Numbered from the stretch's first letter, positions 1 through 11,927 are shown. The stretch: 64,000 bases of DNA from Rhabdophis nuchalis (GCA_039707465.1 CM077648.1:71629619-71693618), one strand, 5' to 3'. Numbers and translations are program-made. Notes: generated by a model from the sequence alone, not told the origin.

Positions 1-657
1 TCTTTATTGACTTAATGGAGGCATACTTGTATGTACCCATTCTGTTATGGTAATTGTCATTATCAATATAGGGCCTCGCCTTTTGGTCTTTCTTCGCCTC
101 CTAGAGCCTTTACTAAGATTGCCATGACAGCAGAACAGGTGTTCTTTTCTGAGGAGAGACTGTACAGCATCAGGCAGCTGGTAACCCAGGTTGAGAGGGG
201 GAGTAAAGCTCATTAGCTACACTTCCGAAGCTGCTGGAAAAAATGGTATCTACCATTGCAATTGTACCCTAGGTTACATACCAGGGATCTGCAATGGTTC
301 CTGTTGCCCTTTCAAAAGAGGCGAACCAGCACATGTCTGGCTACGATCACCATAACAAGGAAGGTCCGTCAGTCCCAATGCTGGTGGAGATACCCAGCCA
401 TCACTAAGGGATGCCACTTTAGGGTCACGATTACCACAAACACCAGTCTCCATGCCTGGGGGGCACAACTTGGGAGGCAGATAGCCCAGGGCCAGTGGAA
501 CCCAGAGGAGGCAGCTCAGAGCATTAATCTGCTGGAGCTTAGAGCCATACGTCTGGACCTCCAGTGCTTCACCCACTCCATCAGGGGACAGCATGTTTTA
601 GTTCTAACCGATAACATGACTGCTAAGGCACATGTGAACAGGCGGGGGGGGCACTAG
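1..657 (+). pseudogene. DIRS reverse transcriptase / RNase H remnant
   Basis: Positions 31-216 encode the RT stretch with YRASPFGLSS and PRAFTKI, matching the DIRS RT region just before the catalytic centre. The sequence then jumps to a more C-terminal part, so the catalytic YxDD region appears to be deleted. Positions 256-657 contain LQWFLLPFQ and then an RNase H fold: a WGAQLG motif near residue 69 of that frame, INLLELRAI in the middle and VLTDNMTAKAHVN at the end. In DIRS elements RNase H degrades the RNA of the RNA/DNA hybrid. A stop follows the final GG motif. The fragment is non-functional because of the internal deletion and frame breaks. Confidence 0.8.
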
Positions 658-673
658 ATCAAAGCGGCTGATC

Positions 674-1391
674 TTGCACTGTTTTGGGGTTCCAGTTATG
701 GACCTGTTTGCCTCCCCAACCAATTCACAGCTGCCCAGGTACCTTATGAGGTTCCATACGCCGGGTGCAGAGGGAGTGAATGCCCTTTGTTGTCCCTGGC
801 CTTGGGGACTCCTATACGCTTTTCCATCAACTTCACTGATAGCCAGAGTCATACGCAAGGTCATCTCCGTCAGGGCAGAAGTCATCCTCATTGCCCCGCA
901 CTGGCCACATCAGCCATGGTTCGCAGACCTCCAAGCATTGTCCGTGGAGAGACCCTGGAGTATCCCACCAGACAAAGTATCCCTCAGTCAGGGGTCGCTG
1001 GAGCATCCAGACCCTCAGTGGCACCACCTGACGATTGAGCAGGGCGCTCTAAGGCAAGGCAATTTCTCCTCCAGGGTCATTGACACGATCCAGGCCTCTA
1101 GGAGGCCTTCCACGGACTGTATTTATAATGCGACATGGCAGACTTTCTGTACCTGGTGCCTGGCCAAGGACATCTCTCCTACCACGTCATCTGTTCCTCA
1201 AGTCCTAGAGTTCCTCCAGAACAGTTTGGAGAAGAGGTTATCACCTAATGCTATTAGGAGACAGCGGCTCTGGCTACCATATTGACCTGGGAAGGGGGTC
1301 AAACTTTATCACAATACCCCACCATACAGAGGTTCCTTAAAGGGGCTGCCAATCTCAGGCCATCAGCAGTTCACAGGTATCCCACCTGGGA
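674..1391 (+). pseudogene. DIRS tyrosine recombinase, N-terminal part
   Basis: A 203-codon open stretch (674-1285) contains the conserved DIRS linker (MDLFASPTNSQLPRY, then AEVILIAPHWPHQPWFADL) and then the recombinase core-binding region (RPSTDCIYNATWQTFCTWC, LEFLQNSLEK, LSPNAIRRQ). The frame shifts after the NAIRRQ motif, near 1270. Similar sequence continues in another frame to 1391, where the antisense L2 begins. The catalytic half lies on the far side of that insertion at 3747-4380. Confidence 0.8.
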
Positions 1392-3746
1392 TTTAGTTTA
1401 GTTTTAGTTTTATTTGATTTATATACCGTTCCTTCTCCATCAAGATGGACTCAGGGCGGTGCACAGGGATTTTTAATTAAAAATCAGCAATAAATAACAA
1501 TAAATACAATAGTAATATCTAAAAATGCAATTAAACTTAGAACCTGTGCTAAAATATTCCCATTAAAATTCTAAAATCCATTTACTTATTGGCTAAGATT
1601 GTGTCGCATTTGAGCTCTAGCTCTAAGCTAGACTGGCTTGCTGGAAAAGATACGTCTTAAGTGAGCGGCGAAAGAGGGGAAGGTCTGTGATAGTACGAAG
1701 TTCAGGGGGTAGGTCGTTTCAGAGGGATGGCCCTGCCATTGACCGGCGGTTGGCACCCTGAGGAGACCCTCCCTATGGGAGCGGATCGGTCGCTGGGAGG
1801 TGTGCGGCAGGAGACGGTCCCGCAAATAACTAGGCCCCGTGCCATGGAGCAATTTAAAGATGGTAACAAGCACCTTGAAGTGCACCCGGAAGGCCACCGG
1901 CAGCCAGTGCAGCTCGCGCAGGAGAGGTGTTACATGGGAGCTTCGGGATGCTCCCAGAATCCCCTGTGCGGCCGCATTCTGCACTAACTGGAGCCTCCGG
2001 ATGCACCTCAAGGGAGGCCCCATGTAGAGAGTGTTACAATTGTCTAGGCAGGACGTGACAAGCGCTTGAGTGACAGTGCGGAGGGCATCCTGGTCAAGAA
2101 AGGGGCGCAACTGGCGTACCAGGTGTACTTGGTAAAAAGCCCCCCTGGTCACGGCCATCACCTGGTCATCCAGGGATAGCCGTGAATCCAGGAGGACGCC
2201 CAAGTTGCGGGCCCTTTCCACGGAGGCTAGTGACTCGCCCCGATGACCAGCGATGGAATCAGCTGGTTATGCCGGGACGCCGGGAACCACAGCCACTCGG
2301 TCTTGGATATGTTGAGCTGAAGTTCGTTACTTCCCATCCAGACCTGCATGGCTTCCAGACACCAGGACATCGCTTCGACGGCCTCGTTGGGGTGGTTGGG
2401 GGTAGATATGTACAGCTGAGTATCGTCAGCGTACTGATGGTACTCTACCCCACAACCACGGATGATCTCATCCAGTGGCTTCATATAGGTGATAAACAGG
2501 AGAGGCGAGAGGACCGACCCCTGAGGCACCCCACACGTTAGGGGCCTCGACCTCTGCCCTCCTGTCAGCACAAATTGCGACCGACCGGAGAGGTAGGAGG
2601 AGAACCACTGTAATACAGTGCCCCCCAGTCCCAACCTCCCCAGTCGGTGTAATAGGATATCATGGTCAATGGTATCAAAAGCCGCTGAGAGGTCTAACAG
2701 GACCAGGATACAGGAATAACCTCTATCTCTGGCCCTTAAGAGATCATCCACCAACGTGACCAATGCTGTCTCGGTACTATGCCCGGATCGGAAGCCGGAC
2801 TGGCGCAGGTCTAGATAAGCAGTTTCCTCCAGGTGCCGAGGGAACTGCTGTGCCACCACATTCTCAACAACCTTCGCAAGAAAGTGAAGGTGGGAGACCG
2901 GACGATAATTAGTTAACAATGCTGGGTCCAGGGAAGGCTTCTTGAGGAGGGGTCTCACCACCGCCTCTTTCAAGGCGGCCGGCAAGAACCCCTCACTCAA
3001 GGAAGCGTTCACTATTACCTGGAGCCAGCCTTCGTGTAACCTCCCAGGAGGCCAGTACCAGCCAGGAGGGACACAGGTCCAATAAACATGTGGTAGCATT
3101 CAGTCGCCTTGGCAACCTGTCCATGTCTTCAGAGGTAACAAAGTCAAACTCGTCCCATAAAACGATCTCAAGACCCGCTTCGGATGGTCCGCCCAGATCC
3201 ATCTCAGTGGAGGCCAACTCGTCCCGGATCCTGCAGATAATCTCCAAATTCCTGCAGATAATCTCCAAATTCCTCTGCTCTGCCCTGCCAAGGAGCTTCC
3301 CGCGGCCCCTGTTGGAGAAGGGAGCGGGTCACTCTAAACAGGGCGGCAGGGTGGTTATCTGCAGATGCGATAAGAGTGGCTAGATAGCTACGTTTCGCCA
3401 CTCTTATCGCCACTAGGTAGGTCCTCAAATGGGACCTAAGCCGCGTTCGGTTGGATTCAGAGCGAGTGGATCTCCACCTGCTCTCTTGCAGTGCTTCATC
3501 ACCCTTAGCTCCTCGGAAAACCAAGGGACCAGGGTGGATCGGCGCCACGTGAGAGGCCGCAAGGGCACGACCCGGTCCATGACCCCCATGGCCGGACTAT
3601 TCCATGCGGCCACTAGGCCCTTGGTTGAGCCGTGGGTTAGGGTTACAGGTATCGGCCCAAGCTCCATCTGGAACCTCTCTGGGTCCATCAGGCGCCTGGG
3701 GCGGAACCATCTTGGTATCTCTGGCTCCACCTCCCCGTGGTGGGGT
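1392..3746 (-). mobile_element. L2/CR1-group LINE, copy A, 5'-truncated, inserted in DIRS
   Basis: This copy reads on the minus strand. The 3' end at low coordinates has the family tail signature (aaattaaactaaaac-like, with a 'cgccctgagtcc' motif in the complement of 1420-1465). Coding remnants run from the end of the endonuclease at about 3730 to the ORF2 stop at about 1628. The insertion junctions are clean relative to the DIRS recombinase frame. The element is 5'-truncated because the N-terminal endonuclease motifs are missing, which is typical of LINE retrotransposition. Confidence 0.88.
1628..3730 (-). pseudogene. L2-group ORF2 (endonuclease end plus RT), copy A
   Basis: RT motif A is [13 protein letters not shown], motif B is [13 protein letters not shown] and motif C is [10 protein letters not shown], all inside 2227-3099. 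The C-terminal SRLD/CNTLYMGPPLRC and LHWLPVAFRV region follows in another frame at 1628-2221. At least two frameshifts are present, including one between 2221 and 2227. A 21-bp perfect tandem duplication at 3230-3250/3251-3271 repeats seven codons of the segment linking endonuclease and RT. Copy A is non-functional. It lacks the endonuclease N-terminus. Confidence 0.85.
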
Positions 3747-4474
3747 CCTCACTGCCCTCACCAAACTGCCTTTCACGCCTCTCCAATCTGTCTCACTACA
3801 GTTCCTCACCTTGAAGGTATACTTCCTGGTAGCCATTACCTCCGCCAGGAGGATTTCAGAACTATAGGCCCTGTCTATTCGAGAGGACTTGTGTACCTTC
3901 CATGGGGACAGAGTGGTGCTCAGATTAGATCCCTCCTTTGTGCCAAAAGTTAGTTAATGGTTCCACCGGGTCCAAGAGGTGATCTTACCTAACTTCTGTC
4001 AGTCCCCGACCTGTCCATTAGAAAGACAGTGGCATAAGCTCAATGTACAATGTGCCCTTAAAATCTATATCCACTGGACAGCAGAATTCCGGAAATCAGA
4101 GACTCTCTTTGTCTCTTTCCAGCCCACATCACTAGGACAGAGAGTATCGGTTTCTACCATTGGTCAGGAAATGTATAGCTATTGCATATGAATCTAATCA
4201 GGAGTTGGCCCCTGGGGGTGTTACTGCTCACTCAACGAGGAGTGCTGCCATCACTGCTGTATGGGTGACACAGACTATCCTACATGAGATTTGCAGGGCG
4301 GCCACTTGGGCATCACCTTCGCACTTTATTAATAACTATAAAATAGATAAATTTGCATCAATGCTGACGCAGCATTGGGCTGTAGGGTCTTGTAATTGGT
4401 CCATTCTGAAAGATAATTTGTACCAGTCTTCTCCCTCCTGTGAGGACAGTGGATGCTATCTCCACCTCTATTGA
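3747..4474 (+). pseudogene. DIRS tyrosine recombinase, catalytic part
   Basis: After the L2 insertion the frame reads VLTALTKLPFTPL and then ITSARRISEL, which supplies the first catalytic arginine region. A later frame (4160-4474) supplies the H-x-x-R box as TAHSTRSAA and the region of the catalytic tyrosine as HFINNYKIDKFAS. These match the R-H-R-Y signature of tyrosine recombinases, which join DNA through a 3'-phosphotyrosine intermediate. Several frameshifts and a stop after RISEL make it inactive. Residue identities were judged by eye. Confidence 0.8.
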
Positions 4475-4531
4475 GAAAGGGTGTTGGTACTTACCTGATA
4501 CGCCTCTTCTAGTAAGGTGGAGATAGCATCC
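4451..4531. repeat. 17-bp inverted repeat (hairpin) at DIRS 3' end
   Basis: Positions 4451-4467 (GGATGCTATCTCCACCT) are the exact reverse complement of 4515-4531. The loop is 47 bp. The hairpin lies just after the recombinase end. DIRS elements carry inverted terminal and internal complementary repeats used to form circular intermediates, so this may be part of that apparatus. Confidence 0.75.
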
Positions 4532-4720
4532 AGCCCCACCCTGAGGGACGACTGGTCCTCATTTCTGTGCACAAGGGAGGGTTGCCTTTTGTCTGTATAG
4601 GGACAATTATAATTGAACGTGGCATTTTGATGTGTTATTAAACAGTTTGCATTTCTCTATTACTACAGTTTTGATTTCTTGGATAAAACGCTGAGTCTGT
4701 GTATGTTTTCTTTGCCGGAA

Positions 4721-6776
4721 GCTGGGTGCACCAAAAACACCAAAAGCACCAAAAACAGAATAAAAATAGATTAGGCAAAATGGAAATGTTAATTATCCAG
4801 AGCCATTGCAATATTTCACCAGCCCCCTGGGATTGCTGATACAACAATATTTCACCAGTCCCCTGCTTATACAACTAAATCTTGGGGGAACCTCTGGACA
4901 GCTAAAAGGGGTGAAGCTAATTTCAGCTTGGGGGAAAGGATATTCTATTAAGTGTGGGGCACAGCAGAAAAGTCTGCATCTTCCTTGACTATTCCTTTTA
5001 CTTCTTCATGATCTAACAGCCTAACTACTTCCCTGGTTGGCTGGTCTTATGCGTTGAATCAATTTCTCTCTCTCTTTCTTAAACTTTTAAAACCTGAATG
5101 TTTTTTTTCCTGCCAGAGCTTATGTTCCTTTCTGTTCTTCTGGTTATGTCAGGCCTTCCATTTCCTGAATAAAATCTTTGGAACTTTTATAGCTTCCTGG
5201 ACACTAGCAGAAAGTTATGCTGGCTTCTGCCTTGATTTAGTTGTTCCCTTTTTCCATTATAGAATACATTGTACTTCAGCTTCAATTACTGTGGTTTTAT
5301 ACAAAAATAAATACACTTTTAATATCAATATACAGTTATTGAAATGTGCATCTGTTGTAAAAATGTTTCGCTATGTGCAACCGTCCCATTCACACGATGA
5401 TGTTATTCATGTACAGAAACTGACTGCATGGGATCAAGTTACCCCCAAATGGCTGCCATATGGCTCTGGCTGCAAATGTCTGCAAATAAAAAGCAGCAGT
5501 TTGATTGAAAAGCAGAGCTGAAAGTTCTAACTGGAAGAATTAGCTTAAATGAATGGGTAAGATAAGAGCAGGAGAGAGACCAAAGACTGCTCAAATGCAC
5601 TGCTTAGTTTTGGAAAATTAATAAACGTGACGAGACCCACCCATGTAACCTTTCAAAACACATGAACAAAAATGTTCAACAGATTATGTTAAAGTTCATA
5701 TTGAAGTGAGAGACCTTAATGAACTTCAATACAAGCCAAGAGAATGGAAGGCAATCATCATTCTAGAAGTAGTATGTTGCTCTATCAGTGAGTGTCGGGG
5801 CAGGGGATAAAACCTGTTCCCATGTTCCTGATAAGCAAAGCTCTGTAAGTGTGGGTGGGTCAGGAGGATGCTGACATCCTATCAAGACTTTTGCTGCATG
5901 ACTTAATAACCAGACAAGAGCCCTTTAGTGCTGCAGAATCTGTGGTCCTCTGGATGTATTGAATTTTCTGTGCTGAGGTTCAACTGGCATGGCCAAAGAG
6001 GAAGAGTACTTCCATATCATAACTGTCTGGACAGCCACAGGTTCTCCATCCCTTACCAGGCTACTTAGGGCTTTAAAAAGTAATATTAAAGTTGTGTTTT
6101 GCAGCAAATGGCCATGGACGCTCGCACTCTTTTTAAAAAGATTTCCACAGGGATGTGGAGAGCAACAGTATCTAATAACCAATGAACAGCTGCTATGAAT
6201 TTGCATTTTGTTCTATACATTATTTATGAAGTGAGCTAAATTTTTGTGGCTTGTGGCTGCATTTTTGGAAGGGAATTATTTTCAGTTCTTGGGAGCCAAA
6301 GACGAGGTACAGTGATCTCATGACATTACAAAGTAAGCAGATTTAATGTTCAGATTAGTTGGCTGGTTGGTAATTGGGAGGTTCCATTTGTTTGAGGCTC
6401 CAGGTATATTTACCAGTGAACTTTGGTGTAATTAGATTCTGGGAGTCTAGTGGAAGGGGGTGCAAAAATTTGTTCAGAGCCATTGTGTAAGCCATTAATG
6501 ACAGGTTGTTCATCTTTACATTTCTTCAGTTATGCAGAATGTTCCAATAACTCATTCTAATGCTCCCTGAGGCCGTTGGAACAATTTTAGAGTTTAATAT
6601 TTAATTCCTTGAATGTATATGAGCCTGATTTTAAAAGGGTTGACATTTCTGGAACTATTAGGAAAAGATCTAAAAATAATATCCCACATGATGCTGTCTA
6701 TGGTGGTGGTTGTATTACATTTCTTTATTTGACTTAATTTATATGTTATTTTTCCATGGATATTTTAGTTGATATG
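4721..6776. other. Unassigned non-coding DNA
   Basis: No recognisable gene or known element is seen. A short direct repeat, 'caatatttcaccag', occurs at about 4809-4822 and 4845-4858. An open frame at 5054-5521 resembles no known protein and has the composition of chance sequence. The region is AT-rich with short homopolymers. Confidence 0.4.
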
Positions 6777-6961
6777 TAGAGATCCCCAACCTTTTGACTC
6801 CCTGAACTGGTGATAGCAGTTACTTTGGTAGAAGAGGGAATGATTTCATGCACACAACCTAAATCCCATGCATGCACAAATGAAGCTTCACATGCTTGCC
6901 CACCACTTCAGCAGCCTGGTACCCAATGGGCAATTTGCAGCCTGGGGGTTGGGGAACCCTG
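6777..6961. mobile_element. hAT-type MITE with imperfect 8-bp TSD
   Basis: The element begins near 'GATCCCCAACC' and ends 'GGTTGGGGAACCCTG', which are inverted termini typical of hAT non-autonomous elements. The flanking octamers TTGATATG (6769-6776) and TTGCATAC (6962-6969) match at six of eight positions, consistent with an aged target duplication. It has no coding capacity. Confidence 0.7.
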
Positions 6962-7011
6962 TTGCATACCACTATTATGTACCGCTTTAAAATCCATCAC
7001 AACTATTTCTC

Positions 7012-8115
7012 ATTTTTTTTATAACTATTCTTATATCTTTAATCTTACAGTGTGTCATCTGGGTACAATCTTTGAGTCATCATATTTAACAGTTACATAA
7101 TTTTTAATCTATTTTTATCTTCCATTTGCCTTTACATTTATATTTCAATTGCCTTTTAATTCAATTCCTCCCTTAATATTCTGTGTTCTTTTCCAAATTA
7201 TTCAATTTTCTGTTTCTTTTTGTCTATATTCATTTTCTATCCAGTAATAAAAACATCCCCATATCTTATAATAGTCTTGATTCTTCTTTCTCTTTAATAG
7301 CCAATGTTAATCTGTTCATTTCTGTACAGTCTAATATTTTTTTTAATTTAACTCTCCCTTTGAGGGAATTTTTTTCCATTTTCCAATTTTGTACAAATAC
7401 AATTCTAGCTGCAGTTATTACATGAATAATTAAATATATATTTTCTTTACTATATTTCTCTGATAAAATACCCAACAAAAATGGTTCCGGCTTTAAATCA
7501 ATATGCTGCTGTATCATCCTTTCCAACTACATACAAATTTTTGCCCAATATTTTTTTGCCTCTGCACATATTCACCACATATGATAATGCGATCCCAGCA
7601 TCTGGTGACACTTCCAACACTTGGTTGATTTATCTTTAAACATTTTTGCCAATCTTTCTGGTGACATATGCCATCTATAAAACATTTTATACAAATTCTC
7701 TTGATATGCTCTTGCCATTGTTAATTTATAATTCCTTTCCCATAATTGCTGCCACTTCTCAAGTTCTTTTGTATATCAAAAAAATTTTTCCCAGGCTATC
7801 GTTATTTCTTTTACTTCTTCTAACTTAATATGAAGTAAATAATTATATAATTTTTTAATCATTTGCTCTTCTGTTCCTGTATTTCATCCAATTTTGTCAA
7901 CTCCAAATAAAAACCATAAAGCTTTGCATCTTTTTCATATCTCGATTGTATTTGCAATTTTGTATACCAAGCCATGTCTATCCCTCGTTCTTCTAACTCG
8001 TTTCCTTTTTAATTCTCCCTTTTCTTTATATCTAATGATATTTTACATCTTAATACAGTTTGGATGTATCAATGCTTCCATTGTCGAAAGCCATATTGGA
8101 TTTTTTAAATAGTAT
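7012..8115 (-). pseudogene. L1 ORF2 C-terminus and 3' end, 5'-truncated
   Basis: On the minus strand an A-run (complement of 7013-7020) marks the 3' tail. Upstream coding remnants include a cysteine-histidine region with CWKC near 7600 and the segment IDLKPEPFLLGI ... ITAARIVFVQNWK at 7266-7526. This parallels the better-preserved L1 copy at 62532-63500 (LDLKPETFLLGL ... IIAARLAFAQEWK). L1 ORF2 encodes endonuclease and reverse transcriptase; only the region after the RT survives here. Multiple stops are present. Confidence 0.7.
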
Positions 8116-8582
8116 TTTCCTCTCACCCTTCCCCAAACTAATAATAGAGTGTTTTTTGTGTAATGCCTTTGAAAATAACTATGTATCTTATTTTTCCACC
8201 ACAACTATTTTTAAGGGTCTGACCAAATTGGTCAGACCAAAGTGGTGAAACATACTGAAGTTCTTAAAATTTGGCTGCCAGTTGCATTGATTTTATTTTT
8301 TAGTTTAGTTTAGTTTTAGTTTTAATTCGATTTATATCCCGCCCTTCTCCACGAAGGACCCAGGGTGGCGCACAGGAATTTAAAAACATATAAAAGAGAA
8401 TATACAAAATTTAAAAGCATATTATATTACATGAAACAATCCTATGCTAAAAACCAAATTAAAAACCCCAATTTAAAACTATCTAAAATAGCCCCAACGG
8501 GAGGTTAGGCTAGGCCGGCTTGCTGAAAAAGATGTGTCTTTAGACACTGGCGGAAGAGGCGGAGGTCCAAGATGGTACGAAG

Positions 8583-10099
8583 TTAAGGGGGAAGGTCGTT
8601 CCAAAGGGCAGGGCCTGCCACAGAGAAGGCTCTTCCCCTGGGTGTCGCCAGATGGCATTGCCCGGCCGACGACACCCTGAGAAGGCCCTCTCTGTGGGAG
8701 CAGATCAGCCATAGGGATGTATGGGGCAGGAGACGGTCTCGCATATAACTAGGCCCCGAGCCATGGAGCGATTTAAAGCTGGTCGTCAGAACCTTGAAGC
8801 GCACCCGAAAGACCACAGGAAGCCAGTGCAGCTCGCGCAGGATTGGTGTTATATGGGAGTATCTCGGAGCTCCCGTTATTACTCGCGCGGCTGCATTCTG
8901 GACTAGCTGTAGCTTTCGAGTGCACCTCAAGGGAAGCCCCATGTAGAGAGCATTGCAGTAGTCGAGCCGGGATGTCACGAGTGCTTGAGTGACTGTGCGA
9001 AGGACAGCCCGGTCCAGTAAGGGGCGCAATTGGCGCATCAGGCGTACCTGATGAAACGCCCCCCTGGCCACGGCTGTCACATGATCATCCATGGACAGCC
9101 GGGAATCCAGGAGGACACCCAAATTGCACGCCCTCTCCACGGGGGCCAGTGTTTCGCCCCCGATGGCCAGAGTTGGAATAATCTGGCTGAACTGGGGTGC
9201 CAGAAACCACAGCCACTCAGTCTTGGACGGGTTGAGTTTGAGTTTGTTACTACCCATCCAGATCCGTACGGCCTCCAAACACCGGGACAGCACCTCGGCG
9301 GCATCGTTGGGGTGGTCTGGGGTGGATATGTACAGCTGGGTGTCATCGGCGTACAGACGATATCCCACCCCAAAACCACGGATAATCTCGCCCAGCGGCT
9401 TCATATATGTGTTGAACAGAAGGGGCGAGAGGACCGACCCCTAAGGAACCCCACATGAGAGAGGTTTCGAGGTCGACCTCTGCCCTCCTGTCAATACATA
9501 TTGCGACTGACCAGAGAGGTAGGACGAGAACCACTGTAAAATGGTGCCTCCCAGTCCCAACCTCCCCAGTCGGTGCAATAGGATACCATGGTCGATGGTA
9601 TCAAAAGCCGCTGAGAGGTCTAACAGGACAAGGATAGAGGAACAACCTCTATCCCGTGCCCTCCAGAGATCATCAACCAACGTGACCAATGCCGTCTTGG
9701 TGCTGTGACCGGGTTGGAAGCCGGACTGGCGTGGGTCTAGATAATCAATTTCCTCCAAGTGTCGCGGAAACTGTTGGGCCACCACACTCTCAACAACCTT
9801 CGCTAGAAAGTGGAGGTTGGAGACTGGGCGGTAATTCTCCAATAATGCTGGGTCCAGGGAGGGCTTCTTGAGGAGGGGCCTCACTACCGCCTCTTTCAAG
9901 ATGGCAGGCAAGGACCCCTCACTCAAAGAAGCGTTGACAATCTCCTGGAGCCAGCCTCGTGTCGTCTCCCAGGATGCCAGTACAAGCCAGGAGGGACACG
10001 GGTCCAATAAACATGTGGTAGCCTTAAGTCTCTTTGACAACCTGTCCATATCCTCGGTAGTAACAAAGTCAAACTCCTCCCAGGATGTTACCTCAAGAC
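8583..10099 (-). pseudogene. L2-group ORF2 reverse transcriptase, copy B
   Basis: Minus-strand frames contain VTSWEEFDFVTTEDMDRL, the RT motifs [21 protein letters not shown] and [10 protein letters not shown], and the C-terminal [20 protein letters not shown]. The frame is broken just after the CGVP of motif B (around 9441-9444), where a nonsense codon replaces the glutamine codon of GVPQGS. The 9404-8583 part is then open to near the normal terminus ([10 protein letters not shown]). With the 5' section at 14866-15575 this would be about two thirds of ORF2, missing the endonuclease N-terminus. Confidence 0.85.
10092..10099. repeat. 8-bp target site duplication (left), CTCAAGAC
   Basis: CTCAAGAC at 10092-10099 is repeated exactly at 14858-14865, immediately outside the inverted termini of the 10100-14857 element. 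Confidence 0.95.
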
Positions 10100-10170
10100 C
10101 AGGGGTGGGTTTCAAAAATTTTGGAACATATTCTATGGGTGTGGCCTGCTTTGTGGGAATGGCTTGCTGG

Positions 10171-10337
10171 CCATGTGACTGGGTGGGAGTGGCTTGCCGG
10201 CCATGTGACCGGGTGGGAGTGGCTTGACAGCCATGTGACCGGGTGGGAGTGGCTTGACAGCCATGTGACCGGGTGGGAGTGGCTTGCCGGCCATGTGACC
10301 GGGTGGGAGTGGCTTGCCGGCCATGTGACCAGGTGGG
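10171..10337 (+). repeat. 30-bp minisatellite, about 5.5 copies
   Basis: The unit begins CCATGTGACCGGGTGGGAGT and ends with GGCTTGCCGG, with a period of exactly 30 bp. Units start at 10171, 10201, 10231, 10261, 10291 and 10321 (partial). Variants alternate GCCGG and GACAG. The same unit occurs about four times at 45232-45345 and about once in the copies at 24436-24475 and 42310-42350 (opposite strand), so it is a VNTR of this family. Confidence 0.95.
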
Positions 10338-11274
10338 AATGTTAGCAGCTGCTGGAATTATGTTTGTACAACAGTGGAAAAACAGATATGAAAATGAATA
10401 AATACTACAATGTGCAGGAATAAATAAAGTGACAATTAAAATCAAGAAGGCTTTGAATATTTTCTCACGTGGGATTTGTTTTAGCAATTGCTAAGTAACA
10501 GAAACAGAAAATAGAAATCCAAAAGTATGAAAGACAACACCAATTATGTAAGGAAAGGTCACTAAAATGCACCAACCTGGCAGCCCATAGAAAAGCAGCC
10601 ACTTTATAAACCTGGTCTGAACACTTAAAAGCAACATATTGCATCTCAAAGAAAACATTTGCAAAAAGGAATAACATTTCATGTAGTAAATATATTTTAT
10701 AAACAATTAAAAAATAGAAATTCCCTAAAAGAATGTAAAAAAAAGATATTCTATAAGGTTGATACAGGTTGTTGCCAACATCCTAGGTATCAATTACATC
10801 CTCAATTACCATTCTTAAACTTGTAAGTGAAGTTGAGCTCCACTGCTTATGACGTGTGTGGCACATCCCTATAGTTTACTTGGCAGCATTACAGAAGTGG
10901 TTGTCACTGTTTTATTTTATTTTTTTAATTGCCTAGCCACTTATAGGCCTGTTCTTTTGTAGTGACTTCCCAATCAAGTACTAATCAAATGCAACTTACA
11001 TTTTTTTCACATCAGCCAAGGGCCACTGATTTCCAGATAAAAAGTGATTTCTTATGCATACATATACCTTTAACAGTCTATTTTTAAGAAAATATATGTA
11101 GAAAAATACTCTGAAAATTTACCCTGAAAAAGGTCAACATAGTTTCCACTGAATAAATATTTTATGATTTTATAATTAATTGTGTTATCCCAAGCAACAA
11201 TATTTTATTGGGCAAAGAAATATAAAATAACATCAGAAACGTGTTAGATTATGTATATAAAGTCATAATAAACT

Positions 11275-11385
11275 ATAAGCCACCCAGAGTCACTGCATCA
11301 GTGAGATGGACAGCATAATTATTTTTTAAAAAATAATATAGTATTAATATTATTAATAGTATAGTATAGTATAGTGCACAATACA
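11275..11385 (+). mobile_element. LINE-like 3' tail with (ATAGT)n
   Basis: The text 'gccacccagagtcactgcatcagtgagatgg' (11279-11309) resembles the 3' end of a CR1/L3-type LINE. It is followed by AT-rich sequence and a short (TATAG)n run at about 11357-11378. It lies inside the large hAT-type element, so it is either a passenger or a later insertion. The boundary is uncertain. Confidence 0.45.
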
Positions 11386-11927
11386 GTATAATAAAATTAA
11401 AACAAGGCAAATAATGTATCAAGGTAAAAAAAATACTCCAATTCTATTTTTGATATTAAAAGCAGTTTTCCAGATATAAAGTGCTGGAAATTCACATCGT
11501 TTATAAGCCTGAAAAGTGGATACAGATGCAAATAGAATACAGGTGAAGGATGCCAGCTGTTTTGTTATTCCTATTTGGGGAGGGGGGAAGCAGCATAAAA
11601 ACCAATCGATTTGCCAAAGAGGAAAGGCATGAAGCTCAGCCATTTTCATGCGAATAACTTATATGGGTAAAACTGACATACTTTTCTCATTTAATTTAAT
11701 CGGTAAAAGTTCAGAGTCCCAGTCCCAAGATAGGTGGCCATATAAATCATTTAAATAAACAAGCAACTTCCATTGATTTACTTACAAATAAGAATGTAAG
11801 TCCTAAATACAGCAGCTGCGTATTCAGGAGAGGCGGTGGGGACGGTTTACAGAGCAACGTGGAGCGGTAGGGAAACGCGTGTGTCCTGCCGCCGCTCTGC
11901 GCCGGAAGTCCCTGCCAACCAGGGACG

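Larger units (their letters stand above)
1..4720 (+). mobile_element. DIRS-type tyrosine-recombinase retrotransposon, decayed, window-truncated at 5' end
   Basis: The plus strand carries, in order, an RT fragment, an RNase H domain, a linker and a tyrosine recombinase. This order is characteristic of DIRS elements, which integrate through a recombinase rather than an integrase or endonuclease. The element is split by an antisense L2 at about 1392-3746; recombinase coding stops at 1391 and resumes at 3747. It ends in an AT-rich 3' region with a 17-bp hairpin (4451-4531). The left end lies outside the window. The 3' limit near 4720 is a guess, because no terminal repeat partner is visible. All frames are broken, so this is a fossil. 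Confidence 0.85.
8293..10099 (-). mobile_element. L2/CR1-group LINE, copy B, 3' portion
   Basis: This is the 3' two-thirds of an antisense L2. It starts with the tail complement (tagtttagtttagttttag) at 8301. The ORF2 end is at 8583, and RT coding runs up to 10099, where a hAT-type element interrupts it. The 5' portion resumes at 14866. The octamer CTCAAGAC at 10092-10099 is the target site copied by the hAT insertion. Confidence 0.88.

Noticed and set aside
5054..5521. 155-codon open frame
   Set aside because: No domain, unusual composition with many F/C/L, and no repeat or gene context.
10085..10345. CRISPR-like regular repeats (30-bp spacing)
   Set aside because: The repeat units are contiguous with no unique spacers; this is a minisatellite in a eukaryotic transposon.
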